A stretch of DNA of 64,000 bases from Actinomycetes bacterium (lineage in GTDB: Bacteria > Actinomycetota > Thermoleophilia > RBG-16-64-13). Location: the NCBI GenBank assembly GCA_024637035.1, contig JAGXFW010000026.1, positions 62,001-126,000 of the forward strand. The letters are read 5' to 3'. This document shows, one piece after another, positions 23,785 through 32,256 of the stretch. Positions within the stretch are counted from its first letter, which is position 1, and each line of letters starts with the position of its first letter. A program made the position numbers and the translations under genes. Under the pieces are notes generated by a model. The model was not told where the DNA came from and ran no database searches. It was given only the letters and a program-made list of their open reading frames with translations.

Positions 23785-25644
23785 TCACGCGGAGGCGCGC
23801 TCCACTATGGTCACGACACCCGTGTCGCCGTCTACACGCACGAGGTCGCCCGTTTGGATGACGTTCGTGGCGATGCCCGTTCCGGTGACAGCCGGCAGGC
23901 CATACTCGCGCGCGACGATGGCCGCGTGGGAGGTCAGACCGCCGATATCGGTGACCGCCGCAGCCACACGTCCCAAGGCCGGGCCCCACGACGGGTTGGT
24001 CGACGGACACACAAGCACCTCGCCGTCGACCAGCTGCAGGATCTCCTCTGCGGTGCTGAGCACGCGAGCCCTGCCCTGCGCGATACCGGCCGACGAGGCG
24101 AAGCCCTTGATCTCGCTCAGGCTGCCGGGCTCTGCGGTGCTGCCCTCGAGCCACTGGTTCACCTTGTCGGTGGTGACACCCCAGAGCATGATCGTGAACG
24201 GCTCGGCCACCTCGGCCGGCGGCACACCAAGAGCAGGAGACGGGGTCCAGTGAGCGGCCGCATGAAGGATGTCGTGCCGCTTGGCGGCCTTGCTGGCCCA
24301 GTCCATCGTCGGGACCCCCTCGCCGAGCGACCAACGGGTCACCGTGTCCTCAATGAGAGCGGGCACCTCGAAGCGGTTGAACATGAAGATGTCGTCCACC
24401 TTCTTCAAGACGCCGGCAGCCACGAGCGTCGAGCCGATCTCCCGGATCTTGTCCCACCACAAGGTGTGGAACCAGTGCTCGATCCAGAACAAGTGGTCTT
24501 CGGCATACTTGTAGATGATGCGCGTGTCGGAGTACGCGTCGTTGAACGACTTCATGTCCTCGTCATTCTTGATCAGACCACGGTATTCGCTCACCAGTTT
24601 CTCGCGGCCCGCGCTGATCTCGTCGAGCGAACGCTCGATGGTCTCGCCGCGTGCGAGGCGCTCGACATAGCTCTTCATGTAGCCGAACGGGATGTCGAGC
24701 TTGTTCAGCCAACTGCCTTCGTAGTAGTACCAGCCGCTACCCGCCGAGATGTGCAGCCACGGGTCCTTGATGGCTTCGAACTCGTCGAGCCAGGCTTGGC
24801 CGTTCGCGGTCGCGGCCAGTTTCGCGATCTTCTCCCGGGTGGAGACAGAACCGGTGAGCACCGAGGCCAGCTCCGGGTTGCTGTGGGCGAGGCGCGAGAG
24901 CCGGCAGAGCTCGGCGTCGGGCTGGAACATCGATACCTCGGCGCCAGACACCATCTTGCTCACCGCGCTGTCGCTCACACCCGGGAACAGGGCCTTGGCA
25001 GCGCCGAAGAAGGTGAGGTAGTAGAGGTAGGCCAGGTTCAGATAGTTGAAGTGGTACTGCCAACCCTTGTAGATGGCGTCGACGGCCCGGTTGAACGCCT
25101 CGAGGAGTTCGTAGGCGGCTGTGTAGCCGCTGAACCCGTTCGGGAACATGTCGGAGTTCGGATGGAATTGCGGCAGCAACTCGGGCACCTTTATGGCCTT
25201 GAGCTCGGCCCCCAAAGCCTGCACCCGCGTCACCCACTCCTGCCACAGCTCGTCGTAGTGTTCCACGGGATAATGAGCGCGTGCCTGGAAGACCGGAGCT
25301 TTCGCACCGATGATGTCGTCCGGGGGGGGCTCGACGGCGCAGATGTACTGATAGCAGCCCACGATCCGCTGGGCGATACCCTGAGCCGGTGGAATGGCGA
25401 AGATGCGGGTGGTGTGGCTCGAAAGGGAGATCTGCCAGGCCTGCTGGAAGATGTGGTCCAGGGGCGGCAGCGGGGCGGGAGCGTGTATCTTGTCGAGATA
25501 CCAGAAGTGGCGGTTCTCCCACTCCTCCCTCACACCGCCGAAGAAGAAGTGCTCCGGGTACATAGACTCCCAGCCGGCCAGGTCGGCCGGGACCCCGCTG
25601 GAGGCGTACTCGCTGGGGTTGGGAAAAGAACCGGGATCAGACAC
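23785..25644 (-). CDS. Second phenylphosphate synthase-type catalytic subunit
   Basis: A 619-residue paralog of the protein at 13958-15799, with the same Trp/Tyr-rich helical body (PWLHISAGSGWYYYEGSW matches PWFHISTGTGWYHHHSSW) and C-terminal phospho-His domain (GGLTSHAAIVAREYGLPAV, with the usual TSHAAI motif where the first copy has MCHAAI). It lacks a PEP-binding barrel. The GTG at 25644 follows AAGGGGGAACGAC. It is divergently transcribed from iorA. Sequence differences spread over the putative acceptor-binding body suggest a distinct phenolic substrate. The two genes sit upstream of a PocR-type kinase that might sense that substrate. Confidence 0.83.
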   Translation of the reverse strand: MSDPGSFPNPSEYASSGVPADLAGWESMYPEHFFFGGVREEWENRHFWYLDKIHAPAPLPPLDHIFQQAWQISLSSHTTRIFAIPPAQGIAQRIVGCYQYICAVEPPPDDIIGAKAPVFQARAHYPVEHYDELWQEWVTRVQALGAELKAIKVPELLPQFHPNSDMFPNGFSGYTAAYELLEAFNRAVDAIYKGWQYHFNYLNLAYLYYLTFFGAAKALFPGVSDSAVSKMVSGAEVSMFQPDAELCRLSRLAHSNPELASVLTGSVSTREKIAKLAATANGQAWLDEFEAIKDPWLHISAGSGWYYYEGSWLNKLDIPFGYMKSYVERLARGETIERSLDEISAGREKLVSEYRGLIKNDEDMKSFNDAYSDTRIIYKYAEDHLFWIEHWFHTLWWDKIREIGSTLVAAGVLKKVDDIFMFNRFEVPALIEDTVTRWSLGEGVPTMDWASKAAKRHDILHAAAHWTPSPALGVPPAEVAEPFTIMLWGVTTDKVNQWLEGSTAEPGSLSEIKGFASSAGIAQGRARVLSTAEEILQLVDGEVLVCPSTNPSWGPALGRVAAAVTDIGGLTSHAAIVAREYGLPAVTGTGIATNVIQTGDLVRVDGDTGVVTIVERASA

Positions 25645-26079
25645 GTCGTTCCCCCTTTGTTGGCGCCTCGGCGCCTATGCGGACGCGTACACAACACAGC
25701 GATCGTGGCACGCGTGCGGACAAGTCGTCTTCGCAGATGCCGCTCGACGAGGACGTCGACCCCGGTGTCCCGTCGCCCCCACGACGGCCCCCACCACAAC
25801 GCCCGATCCATCCTCGCCGGCGTCCCGCTTCCCTGTCGACCGAGTTCCACGTACAATGACCCGGCCTACCCGACCGTCCGCCACGTTGGGACCGCACCAG
25901 ACATTCTAAGCTGCCGCGCCCCCCCTCGCAAGACAGAGCTATGGTCGGGACGCCGCGACTCACGGATGGTCTGGCGAGACCGCGAGCGGCCGGGTGAGCC
26001 GACGCCCCGCGCGTCGGGCCGTAGCGCCCCGGCAGCCGAGCCGGATGCGTGCCACACGACCAGACCGGAGTCGATCACA
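25645..26079. other. Divergent intergenic region between the second synthase and iorA
   Basis: 435 bases without a credible gene. A TACAAT (25852-25857, plus strand) is a possible -10 for iorA, but no matching -35 was found at 17 bases. The TTGGAC/TAGAGT promoter of the first phenol operons is absent here, suggesting different control of this copy. Confidence 0.4.
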
Positions 26080-27876
26080 ATGAAGGACATCCTTTCGGGC
26101 AATGAGGCCATGGCCCGGGGAGCATGGGAGGCAGGGGTCCGTTTCGCCGCCGCCTACCCAGGCACTCCGAGCACCGAGATCCTAGAGAACATCCGCAACT
26201 ACGAAGACATCGAGAGCCAATGGTCGCCGAACGAGAAGGTGGCCACAGAAGTCGCCCTCGGAGCTTCGATAGCGGGTGCCCGCTCCCTGGCCGTGATGAA
26301 GCACGTGGGGGTGAACGTCGCCGCCGACCCGCTCTTCACCGCCTCATACACCGGCGTCAACGGTGGCTTCGTCATGATCACCGCCGACGACCCTGCGATG
26401 CACAGCTCGCAGAACGAGCAGGACAACCGCAATTACGCCCGCTTCGCGAAGGTGCCGCTCCTCGAGCCCTCCGACAGCCAAGAGGCCAAGGACATGCTCA
26501 AGCTAGCATTCGAGCTGAGCGAGGAGTTCGACACCCCGGTGCTCTTCCGCACCACCACCCGCATCTCACACAGCAAGACCATGGTGGAACTCGGGGAACG
26601 CCCGGCGCTCGAACCCCTCACCGTGCTCGAGAAAGACGTGCCGAAGTACACCATGCTCCCCGGTTTCGCCAAATTGAAGCACCCCAAAGTGGAGCAGCGC
26701 ATACTCGACCTCGCCCAGCGCGCCGAGACGCTCGACGTGAACCGCATCGAGATGGGCGATCCGTCGGTGGGTATCGTCACGTCGGGTGTGGTGTACCAGT
26801 ACGCCCGCGAGGCGTTCCCCGGCGCGAGCTTCCTGAAACTGGGCATGACGTACCCGCTCCCCCAGGCCATGATCGAGGAGTTCCGCTCCAAGGTGGAGCA
26901 CCTCTACGTCGTGGAGGAACTCGATCCGTTCCTAGAGGACATCATTCGCCTGATGGGCGTGAAGGTCGATGGCGGCAAGGACGTGTTTCCCATAACCGGG
27001 GAACTCGACCCTGGGTCGGTAGCCCGGCTGCTCACAGCCGCCGGAGCGCCCGGCGCCGACGCCGACTTGCTCGCCGAGCCGGGCCCCGGCGTCGAAGGAC
27101 TGCCCATGCGCCCGCCCACCCTATGCCCCGGATGCTCGCACCGTGGAGTCTTCACGGTGCTGAGCCGCCTCAAGGTGTTCGTGAGCGGCGACATCGGCTG
27201 CTACACGCTCGGGGCGATGGCGCCCTTCGGAGCCATGCACGCGTGCGTCTGCATGGGGGCCAGCATCGGCATGGCCCACGGCATCTCTAAGGTCACCGAC
27301 GCTCAAGGCCAGATCAAGAACCAATCGGTGGCCGTCATCGGCGATTCCACGTTCTTCCATTCCGGCATCACCGGCCTGATGGACACAGTCTGGAATCAGG
27401 GTGCCTCCACCACGATCATCTTGGACAACCGCACCACGGCGATGACCGGCGGCCAGGAGAACCCGGGCACCGGCAAGGCGCTGAGCGGCCAACCGGCAGC
27501 CGAGGTGGACATACCCAAATTGGTCGAGGCGCTGGGCGTCAAGCGCATCGCGTACATGGATCCCTACGATCTGACCGAGACCGAAGAGGTGATCAAGCGG
27601 GAACTCGCTGTGCCGGAACCTTCTGTGATCATCGCGCAGGCTCCCTGCGTTCTGCAGTTCAAGATCATGAACGACCCGTGGACGGTGGACTCCGAACTCT
27701 GCACCGGCTGCAAGCGCTGCCTCCGGGTGGGCTGCATCGCGCTCAGCCTCCTAGAGGGTGAGGGCGAAGAAGACACCTTGGTCGAGATCGATCCGGTGCA
27801 GTGCAACGGGTGCGGCGTGTGCGCCCAGATGTGCCGCTTCGACGCCATCCTGCCCCCCGTCCCCGTCGAAGCCTAG
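26080..27876 (+). CDS. iorA: Indolepyruvate ferredoxin oxidoreductase, alpha subunit
   Basis: A 598-residue thiamine-diphosphate enzyme that oxidatively decarboxylates aryl pyruvates to aryl-acetyl-CoA, reducing ferredoxin. The N-terminal pyrimidine-binding part has AAYPGTPSTEI and EKVATEVALGASIAGAR. The middle carries TLCPGCSHRGVF, GDIGCYTLG and the TPP motif GDSTFFHSGITGLMD, with NRTTAMTGGQENPG. The C-terminus is a two-cluster ferredoxin domain (CTGCKRCLRVGC, then CNGCGVCAQMC). The ATG at 26080 has CGGAG at 9 bases. It is followed by iorB at 11 bases. Its role is degradation of aromatic amino acids after transamination, and its reduced ferredoxin could drive the benzoyl-CoA reductase. Confidence 0.94.
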   Translation: MKDILSGNEAMARGAWEAGVRFAAAYPGTPSTEILENIRNYEDIESQWSPNEKVATEVALGASIAGARSLAVMKHVGVNVAADPLFTASYTGVNGGFVMITADDPAMHSSQNEQDNRNYARFAKVPLLEPSDSQEAKDMLKLAFELSEEFDTPVLFRTTTRISHSKTMVELGERPALEPLTVLEKDVPKYTMLPGFAKLKHPKVEQRILDLAQRAETLDVNRIEMGDPSVGIVTSGVVYQYAREAFPGASFLKLGMTYPLPQAMIEEFRSKVEHLYVVEELDPFLEDIIRLMGVKVDGGKDVFPITGELDPGSVARLLTAAGAPGADADLLAEPGPGVEGLPMRPPTLCPGCSHRGVFTVLSRLKVFVSGDIGCYTLGAMAPFGAMHACVCMGASIGMAHGISKVTDAQGQIKNQSVAVIGDSTFFHSGITGLMDTVWNQGASTTIILDNRTTAMTGGQENPGTGKALSGQPAAEVDIPKLVEALGVKRIAYMDPYDLTETEEVIKRELAVPEPSVIIAQAPCVLQFKIMNDPWTVDSELCTGCKRCLRVGCIALSLLEGEGEEDTLVEIDPVQCNGCGVCAQMCRFDAILPPVPVEA

Positions 27877-27887
27877 AGAGGTACGCG

Positions 27888-28478
27888 ATGACCGAGAACG
27901 GCACGACAACCAACATCCTCATCTCGGGCGTGGGCGGACAGGGCGTCCTCCTGGCCTCCTACGTCCTCGGACAGGCGGCCATGAAGGAAGGATACGAGGT
28001 CAAGCAGAGCGAGGTGCACGGTATGAGCCAGCGGGGCGGCAGCGTGGTGAGCCACCTGCGCTTCGGCGAGCGGCTCGCGTCGCCCATCGTCACTCAGGGC
28101 ACCGCCGACTTCCTACTCTCCTTTGAGCCGCTCGAAGCCCTGCGGTTCTTCAACTGGCTCCGACCGGGCGCGCTCCTGATCTACAACACGCTCCGCGTGA
28201 ATCCGAGCACGGTGGCGGCGGGGCTCGCCACCTATCCGGACGACATCCACGGGCGCATCGCTGAGACGTGGCCGAACTCGCGCGGCATCGACGCCACCTT
28301 GCTGGCGGAAGAGGCCGGCACGGCCAAGGCGACGAACATCGTGATGCTCGGATCGATCGCTGCCGAGTTGCCCTTCCCGCTGGAGACTTGGCGCGACATC
28401 ATCAGCCGGGTGGTGCCGCCCAAGACGGTCGAGACCAACATGAAGGCCTTCGAGCTGGGGCGCGCCGCCGCAAGATAA
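27888..28478 (+). CDS. iorB: Indolepyruvate ferredoxin oxidoreductase, beta subunit
   Basis: A 196-residue gamma-type subunit of 2-oxoacid:ferredoxin oxidoreductases. It starts NILISGVGGQGVLLASYVLG, continues KQSEVHGMSQRGGSVVSHLR and ends with LGSIAAELPFPLETW. These are the usual IorB signatures. The ATG at 27888 follows AGAGAGGTACGCG. It is co-transcribed with iorA and ends before a strong hairpin at 28516-28544. Confidence 0.93.
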   Translation: MTENGTTTNILISGVGGQGVLLASYVLGQAAMKEGYEVKQSEVHGMSQRGGSVVSHLRFGERLASPIVTQGTADFLLSFEPLEALRFFNWLRPGALLIYNTLRVNPSTVAAGLATYPDDIHGRIAETWPNSRGIDATLLAEEAGTAKATNIVMLGSIAAELPFPLETWRDIISRVVPPKTVETNMKAFELGRAAAR

Positions 28479-28515
28479 GGTGGACGCCCGCACGGAGCGC
28501 CCAACCTGACATCGA

Positions 28516-28544
28516 GCCCGGTCCGCTCCTCAGGCGGACCGGGC
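28516..28544. terminator. Shared hairpin between iorB and the convergent octaheme cytochrome gene
   Basis: Perfect 11-base-pair stem GCCCGGTCCGC / GCGGACCGGGC with a 7-base loop, 37 bases after iorB and 43 bases after the convergent cytochrome gene. It is symmetrical and could stop transcription from both sides; there is no U-run. Confidence 0.55.
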
Positions 28545-28587
28545 GCTCCGCATCAACCGGACGCACCCGCCTCGAGACACGGACCAC

Positions 28588-30384
28588 TCAGTCGGCGGCG
28601 GCGCCAGCCGCCGCCTCCTTCGCCGCCGCGATGGCGGTTCGCGCATATTCCGCCGCGTTGTCGAGTTCGAGGGCGATGTCGGCGTTGTGGAAGCCCATGC
28701 TGTTCTCGCTCACCACCAAGTTCTCCCAACGCACGTGGGCACTGCGGTGGGCCGTCACGGCCGCGCGCACGAGGTCCAGGTCGGCGCCGGGCGTCGCCCG
28801 CGCGGCCTCGATCGCCGTCAACGATTCCACGAGGAGAGCCTCCACTTCGAGGGCCTTCTCGTACACGGCCGACTGGATCCTCTCGATGCCCGCGACCCGA
28901 GAGATCACGAGATCCAAGTGGCACCGGTCGCAGGGGTTGACTACGCCCGAGGCATCGAGGGCCACATCGAACTCCTCCGCAAAGGAGGCGACACGGTCAG
29001 GTTCGAGGTACTTGAGGGGTGAGGCGAACCAGTGAGAGGTGAACTCGGTGCCATCGGCGCGTGACACCTTGGGCAGGTGACAATCGGCGCACGAGAGGCC
29101 GCTCCTGTTGTGCACCGAACCCCAATTGGTCTCGGTCTCGGGGTGTTGGCTCTTTATCAACGGCAGACCCAGGGGATGCTCGGCGGCTTCGTTCGGCCAG
29201 GCCGAGGACCGCACACCCTTCCCGTGCACCCAATCCATGGAGTAGGTCGCGAGGCCGAGTTCGTCCTCCCAAGGGAACTCAGCGGAGTAGATCGCCTCCA
29301 GCTCCGACACCTTCGCCCAGGGGAAGAAGTCTCGGTTGATCCCGTCCACACCACTCTTGCCGCACACGTATTCCACGTGGCACTGAGCGCACACGGCGTT
29401 GATGCGATCCTTCTGCTCCGCATCGGCGAAACGGGTGAACTGGGCCGCCGTCGGGTCGACACCACGATCATCGGTCACCCGGATCAGTTCCTTCCTGATC
29501 AAGCGCAGGTCGCCGGTGTGGGGGTCGTGGCAGTGGTTGCACGTGGCTGAGTTCGACACGGATGGTGAGCCTTCCGGCAGGCCGTCCACCGCCATGGCGT
29601 ACGCCGCCATCCAGACCCTGGCCTGGTCGAAGGTCGCGCCCGCCTTCTCGTACGTGGTGTACGTCTCGCCGTCCCATACGACCTCGGCCATGACCTGGTG
29701 GGCCACGCCGGTCACGGAACCGTCCACGTCGGTGGCGAGGGACACAGTGGTGCCCGCGGGGACCACGTAGGTCTCACCCGCCGGAGCCCACTCCACCTCG
29801 ATGTCGGACTGGATGGTCGCCGTGCGGCCGGAATCCCAATAGTAGGCGACCCTGGTCGACTTGCACTGCAGGCACACCTCGTACTTGCCGCGCTTGATCT
29901 CTGCGTGGTCCTTCAGCATGTTCTTGTGCGCGCGTTCCTCGTTGTACTCCCGCACGAAACCGTGACCGTCGATGATGGTGTTCAGCGAGACGAACCCCTC
30001 GTATTTCGGAAGCAGCTCAGCCGATCCGCCGAAGGTGGTAGCGGCGGCATCGTCGTACGCGTAGGTGGCGAGCTGATCCGGGTGACAGGAGCCGCACACC
30101 TCCATCTGGAAGTACTGAGCGGCGGAGGCCATCTCGAAGCCTTCCGGATGGTCCTCAGCCTCGGGGTGGCAGCTCAGACAGCCGGCGGACGCGTGCTCCG
30201 AAGCGGCGAGATCGGCGACAAGACCGGCGTGGCAGTCGGCTCCGTCGCACCCTGCGGAGGTGCCCCCCTGTACCGCCCCGACCTGTGGCGCCCCGACCTG
30301 GGGGATCTCGGCTTCCGTGCACGACACCACCGAGAACACCGTCACCACTGCCGCCAGCGCGACCCCCACCAGCCTGAGTCTCAT
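28588..30384 (-). CDS. Octaheme cytochrome c, nitrite reductase-like (ONR/NrfA superfamily) lipoprotein
   Basis: A 598-residue protein with a lipoprotein-type signal (VALAAVVTVFSVVSC, acylated Cys22). Eight heme motifs begin at residues 46 (CDGADCH, CX4CH), 69, 97, 171 (CLQCK), 282, 332, 432 and 485. A single CXXCK as the fourth heme is the arrangement of octaheme nitrite reductases such as that of Thioalkalivibrio, in which Lys is the ligand of the catalytic heme. CAQCHVEYVC and GLSCADCHLPKV also resemble NrfA-family hemes. The expected activity is reduction of nitrite to ammonia outside the membrane; sulfite, hydroxylamine or tetrathionate are alternatives. The ATG at 30384 follows GGGAGGAGCC. 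Confidence 0.85.
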   Translation of the reverse strand: MRLRLVGVALAAVVTVFSVVSCTEAEIPQVGAPQVGAVQGGTSAGCDGADCHAGLVADLAASEHASAGCLSCHPEAEDHPEGFEMASAAQYFQMEVCGSCHPDQLATYAYDDAAATTFGGSAELLPKYEGFVSLNTIIDGHGFVREYNEERAHKNMLKDHAEIKRGKYEVCLQCKSTRVAYYWDSGRTATIQSDIEVEWAPAGETYVVPAGTTVSLATDVDGSVTGVAHQVMAEVVWDGETYTTYEKAGATFDQARVWMAAYAMAVDGLPEGSPSVSNSATCNHCHDPHTGDLRLIRKELIRVTDDRGVDPTAAQFTRFADAEQKDRINAVCAQCHVEYVCGKSGVDGINRDFFPWAKVSELEAIYSAEFPWEDELGLATYSMDWVHGKGVRSSAWPNEAAEHPLGLPLIKSQHPETETNWGSVHNRSGLSCADCHLPKVSRADGTEFTSHWFASPLKYLEPDRVASFAEEFDVALDASGVVNPCDRCHLDLVISRVAGIERIQSAVYEKALEVEALLVESLTAIEAARATPGADLDLVRAAVTAHRSAHVRWENLVVSENSMGFHNADIALELDNAAEYARTAIAAAKEAAAGAAAD

Positions 30385-30598
30385 ACGGCTCCTCCCATCG
30401 CATCCCACATCCACTGGAGACATCCGCACCATTCTCTCAGACTATGCTGGCGGTAAGCAACAGGTCAGGAGGGATCGCGGACGGGCTGACCGAGGTCGGC
30501 CACACTCGGGTTCGACTCCGGGACGCGGGTCCGGGCTCGGGCGACCGCGCCATCGCCGGCGCGGTCGTAGGTGATCCCCGGAAGCTCCGGAACAAGAA

Positions 30599-30630
30599 CG
30601 GGGGAGCCGGCCTGACGGCCGACTCCCCCG
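30599..30630 (-). terminator. Rho-independent terminator of the heptaheme cytochrome gene
   Basis: 14-base-pair stem with one mismatch (CGGGGGAG-CCGGCC against GGCC-GA-CTCCCCCG) and a TGAC loop, 46 bases after the stop at 30676. On the minus strand it is followed by GTTCTTGTT, a usable U-rich tail. Confidence 0.7.
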
Positions 30631-30675
30631 GAAGGCGTGCCGACGACGTACGTCGGCTCGCGGGATCGGGATCGG

Positions 30676-31941
30676 TTAGAACCCTTCGCCCACTCCGCCG
30701 TCAGACGTACCGTAGGTCGCGTCCGTGCCGCCGTGGCAGCGTACGCACACGCCGTCGATCGCGGTGACCAGATTGTAGCCGGTGATGAGGTCCTGCCCCG
30801 ACACGAGGTGCGGGAACTTCGTCCACGAAGCCGTGTTCTGGCCGGTGGAGTTGTGACACGTCGCGCAGCCGTTGGCGGCCGACGTGGGACCTTCCGCCGC
30901 GTAACCGGAGTCGCCCCAGGCTACAGTGATGCCCGACGCGTTGGTCCTGGTCGTGGTCATGATGTGCGAACGACCGTTGCGGACAGTGGTTCCGCTCACA
31001 CCGAACTGCGTGTTATGCGATTCCATGTGCTCCTGCACGCTGGTATGACAGCTGCCCGGGGCACCTTGCGTGGAACAGTTCTGGAACACGTCCGAGAATT
31101 GCGCCAGCGTGTCCAGCTGGGCGATGACGGCCGTGGTGGCTCCGGAGCCGCTGTAGCGAGCCACGCCACCGTGACAGTCGACGCAGAACTCCTTCTGGTT
31201 CGATACCGGGTCCTGATAGGCGCCCCAGCCGGTGCCGAGGCCTGCCGCGCTGACAGCCGCGACGCTCGTGACGCCTTGCGCCGGGTCGTTCTTCAGGATG
31301 GCCGAACCCGGGATGGTCTTGGCGCCGTGGACGGCGTGACAGGACTTGCATCCAGCGTAGCCGGTTGCCGCGCTACGGTGAGAGGACATGTGCCCGGAGC
31401 TCCCCGTGGGACGGGAACCGTTCGCACCGCTGTTGTAGTCTGCGAGCGACGCGTAGACGATGCCACCGAAGTTGTTGGTGATGTGGCAGAACTCGCAAGC
31501 CTCGTTCGCAGGGGTACGCAGCAGCTTCTCAGTGCGGATGCCGCCGACAGTATTGGTCTCGTTCAGGCCCGCGCCGTGCACCGCATGGCAGACCTTGCAC
31601 TTGCCGCTCGTAGTGGTGTAGTTCTTGTGAGGACTCTGATCGCCGGGCGCTGCCAGTTGCAGGCCTGCGGTCAAGCCGTCGCTCACGACGTAGTAGATCG
31701 GCGTGTTGTTGTACGTGCCGGTGGGGACGTGGCCGCCGGGATAGTCCGACTGCTTGCCGCTGATGGCGAAGGTGTCTCGCAGCGAGCCTGTGCCCGCGTG
31801 GAGCACCCCGTTGTCGTAGTGCGTGGCCGCATTATCCACGGTGTAGGACCAGTACGCACCACTACGGGCGAAGGCGGGCGCTGCAAGGACCAGCGCCAAG
31901 ATGGCCGCCACCCCCAAAATTGTCACAATTCGCTTCTTCAT
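30676..31941 (-). CDS. Secreted heptaheme cytochrome c (paralog A)
   Basis: About 421 residues with a Sec signal peptide cleaved after APAFA, giving a mature start RSGAYWSYTVDN. Six normal CXXCH motifs (CKVCH, CEFCH, CKSCH, CVDCH, CATCH, CVRCH) and one expanded site CSTQGAPGSCH (CX8CH), where the paralog at 40725 has CAGANCH. It ends YGTSDGGVGEGF, as does the paralog. It is soluble, secreted and lacks a membrane anchor, so it probably carries electrons outside the membrane between the anchored cytochromes and a terminal acceptor. I use the second of two adjacent ATGs (31941), better spaced from GAGGAG. A terminator follows, so it is monocistronic. Confidence 0.85.
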   Translation of the reverse strand: MKKRIVTILGVAAILALVLAAPAFARSGAYWSYTVDNAATHYDNGVLHAGTGSLRDTFAISGKQSDYPGGHVPTGTYNNTPIYYVVSDGLTAGLQLAAPGDQSPHKNYTTTSGKCKVCHAVHGAGLNETNTVGGIRTEKLLRTPANEACEFCHITNNFGGIVYASLADYNSGANGSRPTGSSGHMSSHRSAATGYAGCKSCHAVHGAKTIPGSAILKNDPAQGVTSVAAVSAAGLGTGWGAYQDPVSNQKEFCVDCHGGVARYSGSGATTAVIAQLDTLAQFSDVFQNCSTQGAPGSCHTSVQEHMESHNTQFGVSGTTVRNGRSHIMTTTRTNASGITVAWGDSGYAAEGPTSAANGCATCHNSTGQNTASWTKFPHLVSGQDLITGYNLVTAIDGVCVRCHGGTDATYGTSDGGVGEGF

Positions 31942-32004
31942 CATGCTCTCCTCGGTGGTCTAGTTGCGCGAGCATTTTCTCTTGCCTGCGACACGCTCCT
32001 CTCC

Positions 32005-32026
32005 GCTTGTGCGTGAGTGCACAAGC
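32005..32026. promoter_or_regulatory. Operator GCTTGTG-N8-CACAAGC before heptaheme cytochrome A
   Basis: Inverted repeat GCTTGTG ... CACAAGC with an 8-base spacer, centred 74 bases before the start codon. The identical arms and spacing occur before paralog B at 40644-40667, centred 69 bases before its start. The TTGTG/CACAA core resembles Crp/Fnr-superfamily sites such as HcpR. The region 31942-32237 also contains an AT-rich stretch (32095-32175) with TATAAT-like boxes. Confidence 0.68.
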
Positions 32027-32217
32027 ACGATCATTTCACTCCGTCTATGGACCTCTGGGCCGCCACTACTCACTGCCGTAGCCACCCGTTCTGGATAAAA
32101 TAAATCTACCACGTACAAATTCCTGCGACAACCGACAAAACAGGCGTCTCTTGTGCAATCTATTATACTCTAACGCAATAGCCTCAGCATCGTTACGTGG
32201 TGCACCGGCTCACCCGC

Positions 32218-32256
32218 GACCACTACGTCCCCAACCATCACGGGGACGTAGTGGTC
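32218..32256 (-). terminator. 15-base-pair hairpin at the end of the NHL gene
   Basis: Perfect stem GACCACTACGTCCCC / GGGGACGTAGTGGTC with a 9-base loop, overlapping the last codons and stop of the NHL gene (stop at 32238-32240). No U-run follows. It could end the transcript or protect its 3' end. Confidence 0.5.

Noticed and set aside
23467-26079. Long plus-strand open frame in phase with iorA, running upstream for 2.6 kb
   Set aside because: It is antisense to the second phenylphosphate synthase genes, rich in His/Arg/Val as expected for a GC-rich shadow frame, and the IorA family starts at the ATG at 26080.
30470-30540. tRNA-like T-arm (GTTCGACTC at 30510-30518)
   Set aside because: The T-stem has a mismatch, and no matching acceptor strand, D-arm or anticodon arm is found upstream.
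31945-32237. Possible cyclic-di-GMP riboswitch before the heptaheme cytochrome, as in Geobacter
   Set aside because: The conserved GCAAAGCC-type core and the second helix of the GEMM motif are not present; the palindrome there is better explained as a protein operator.
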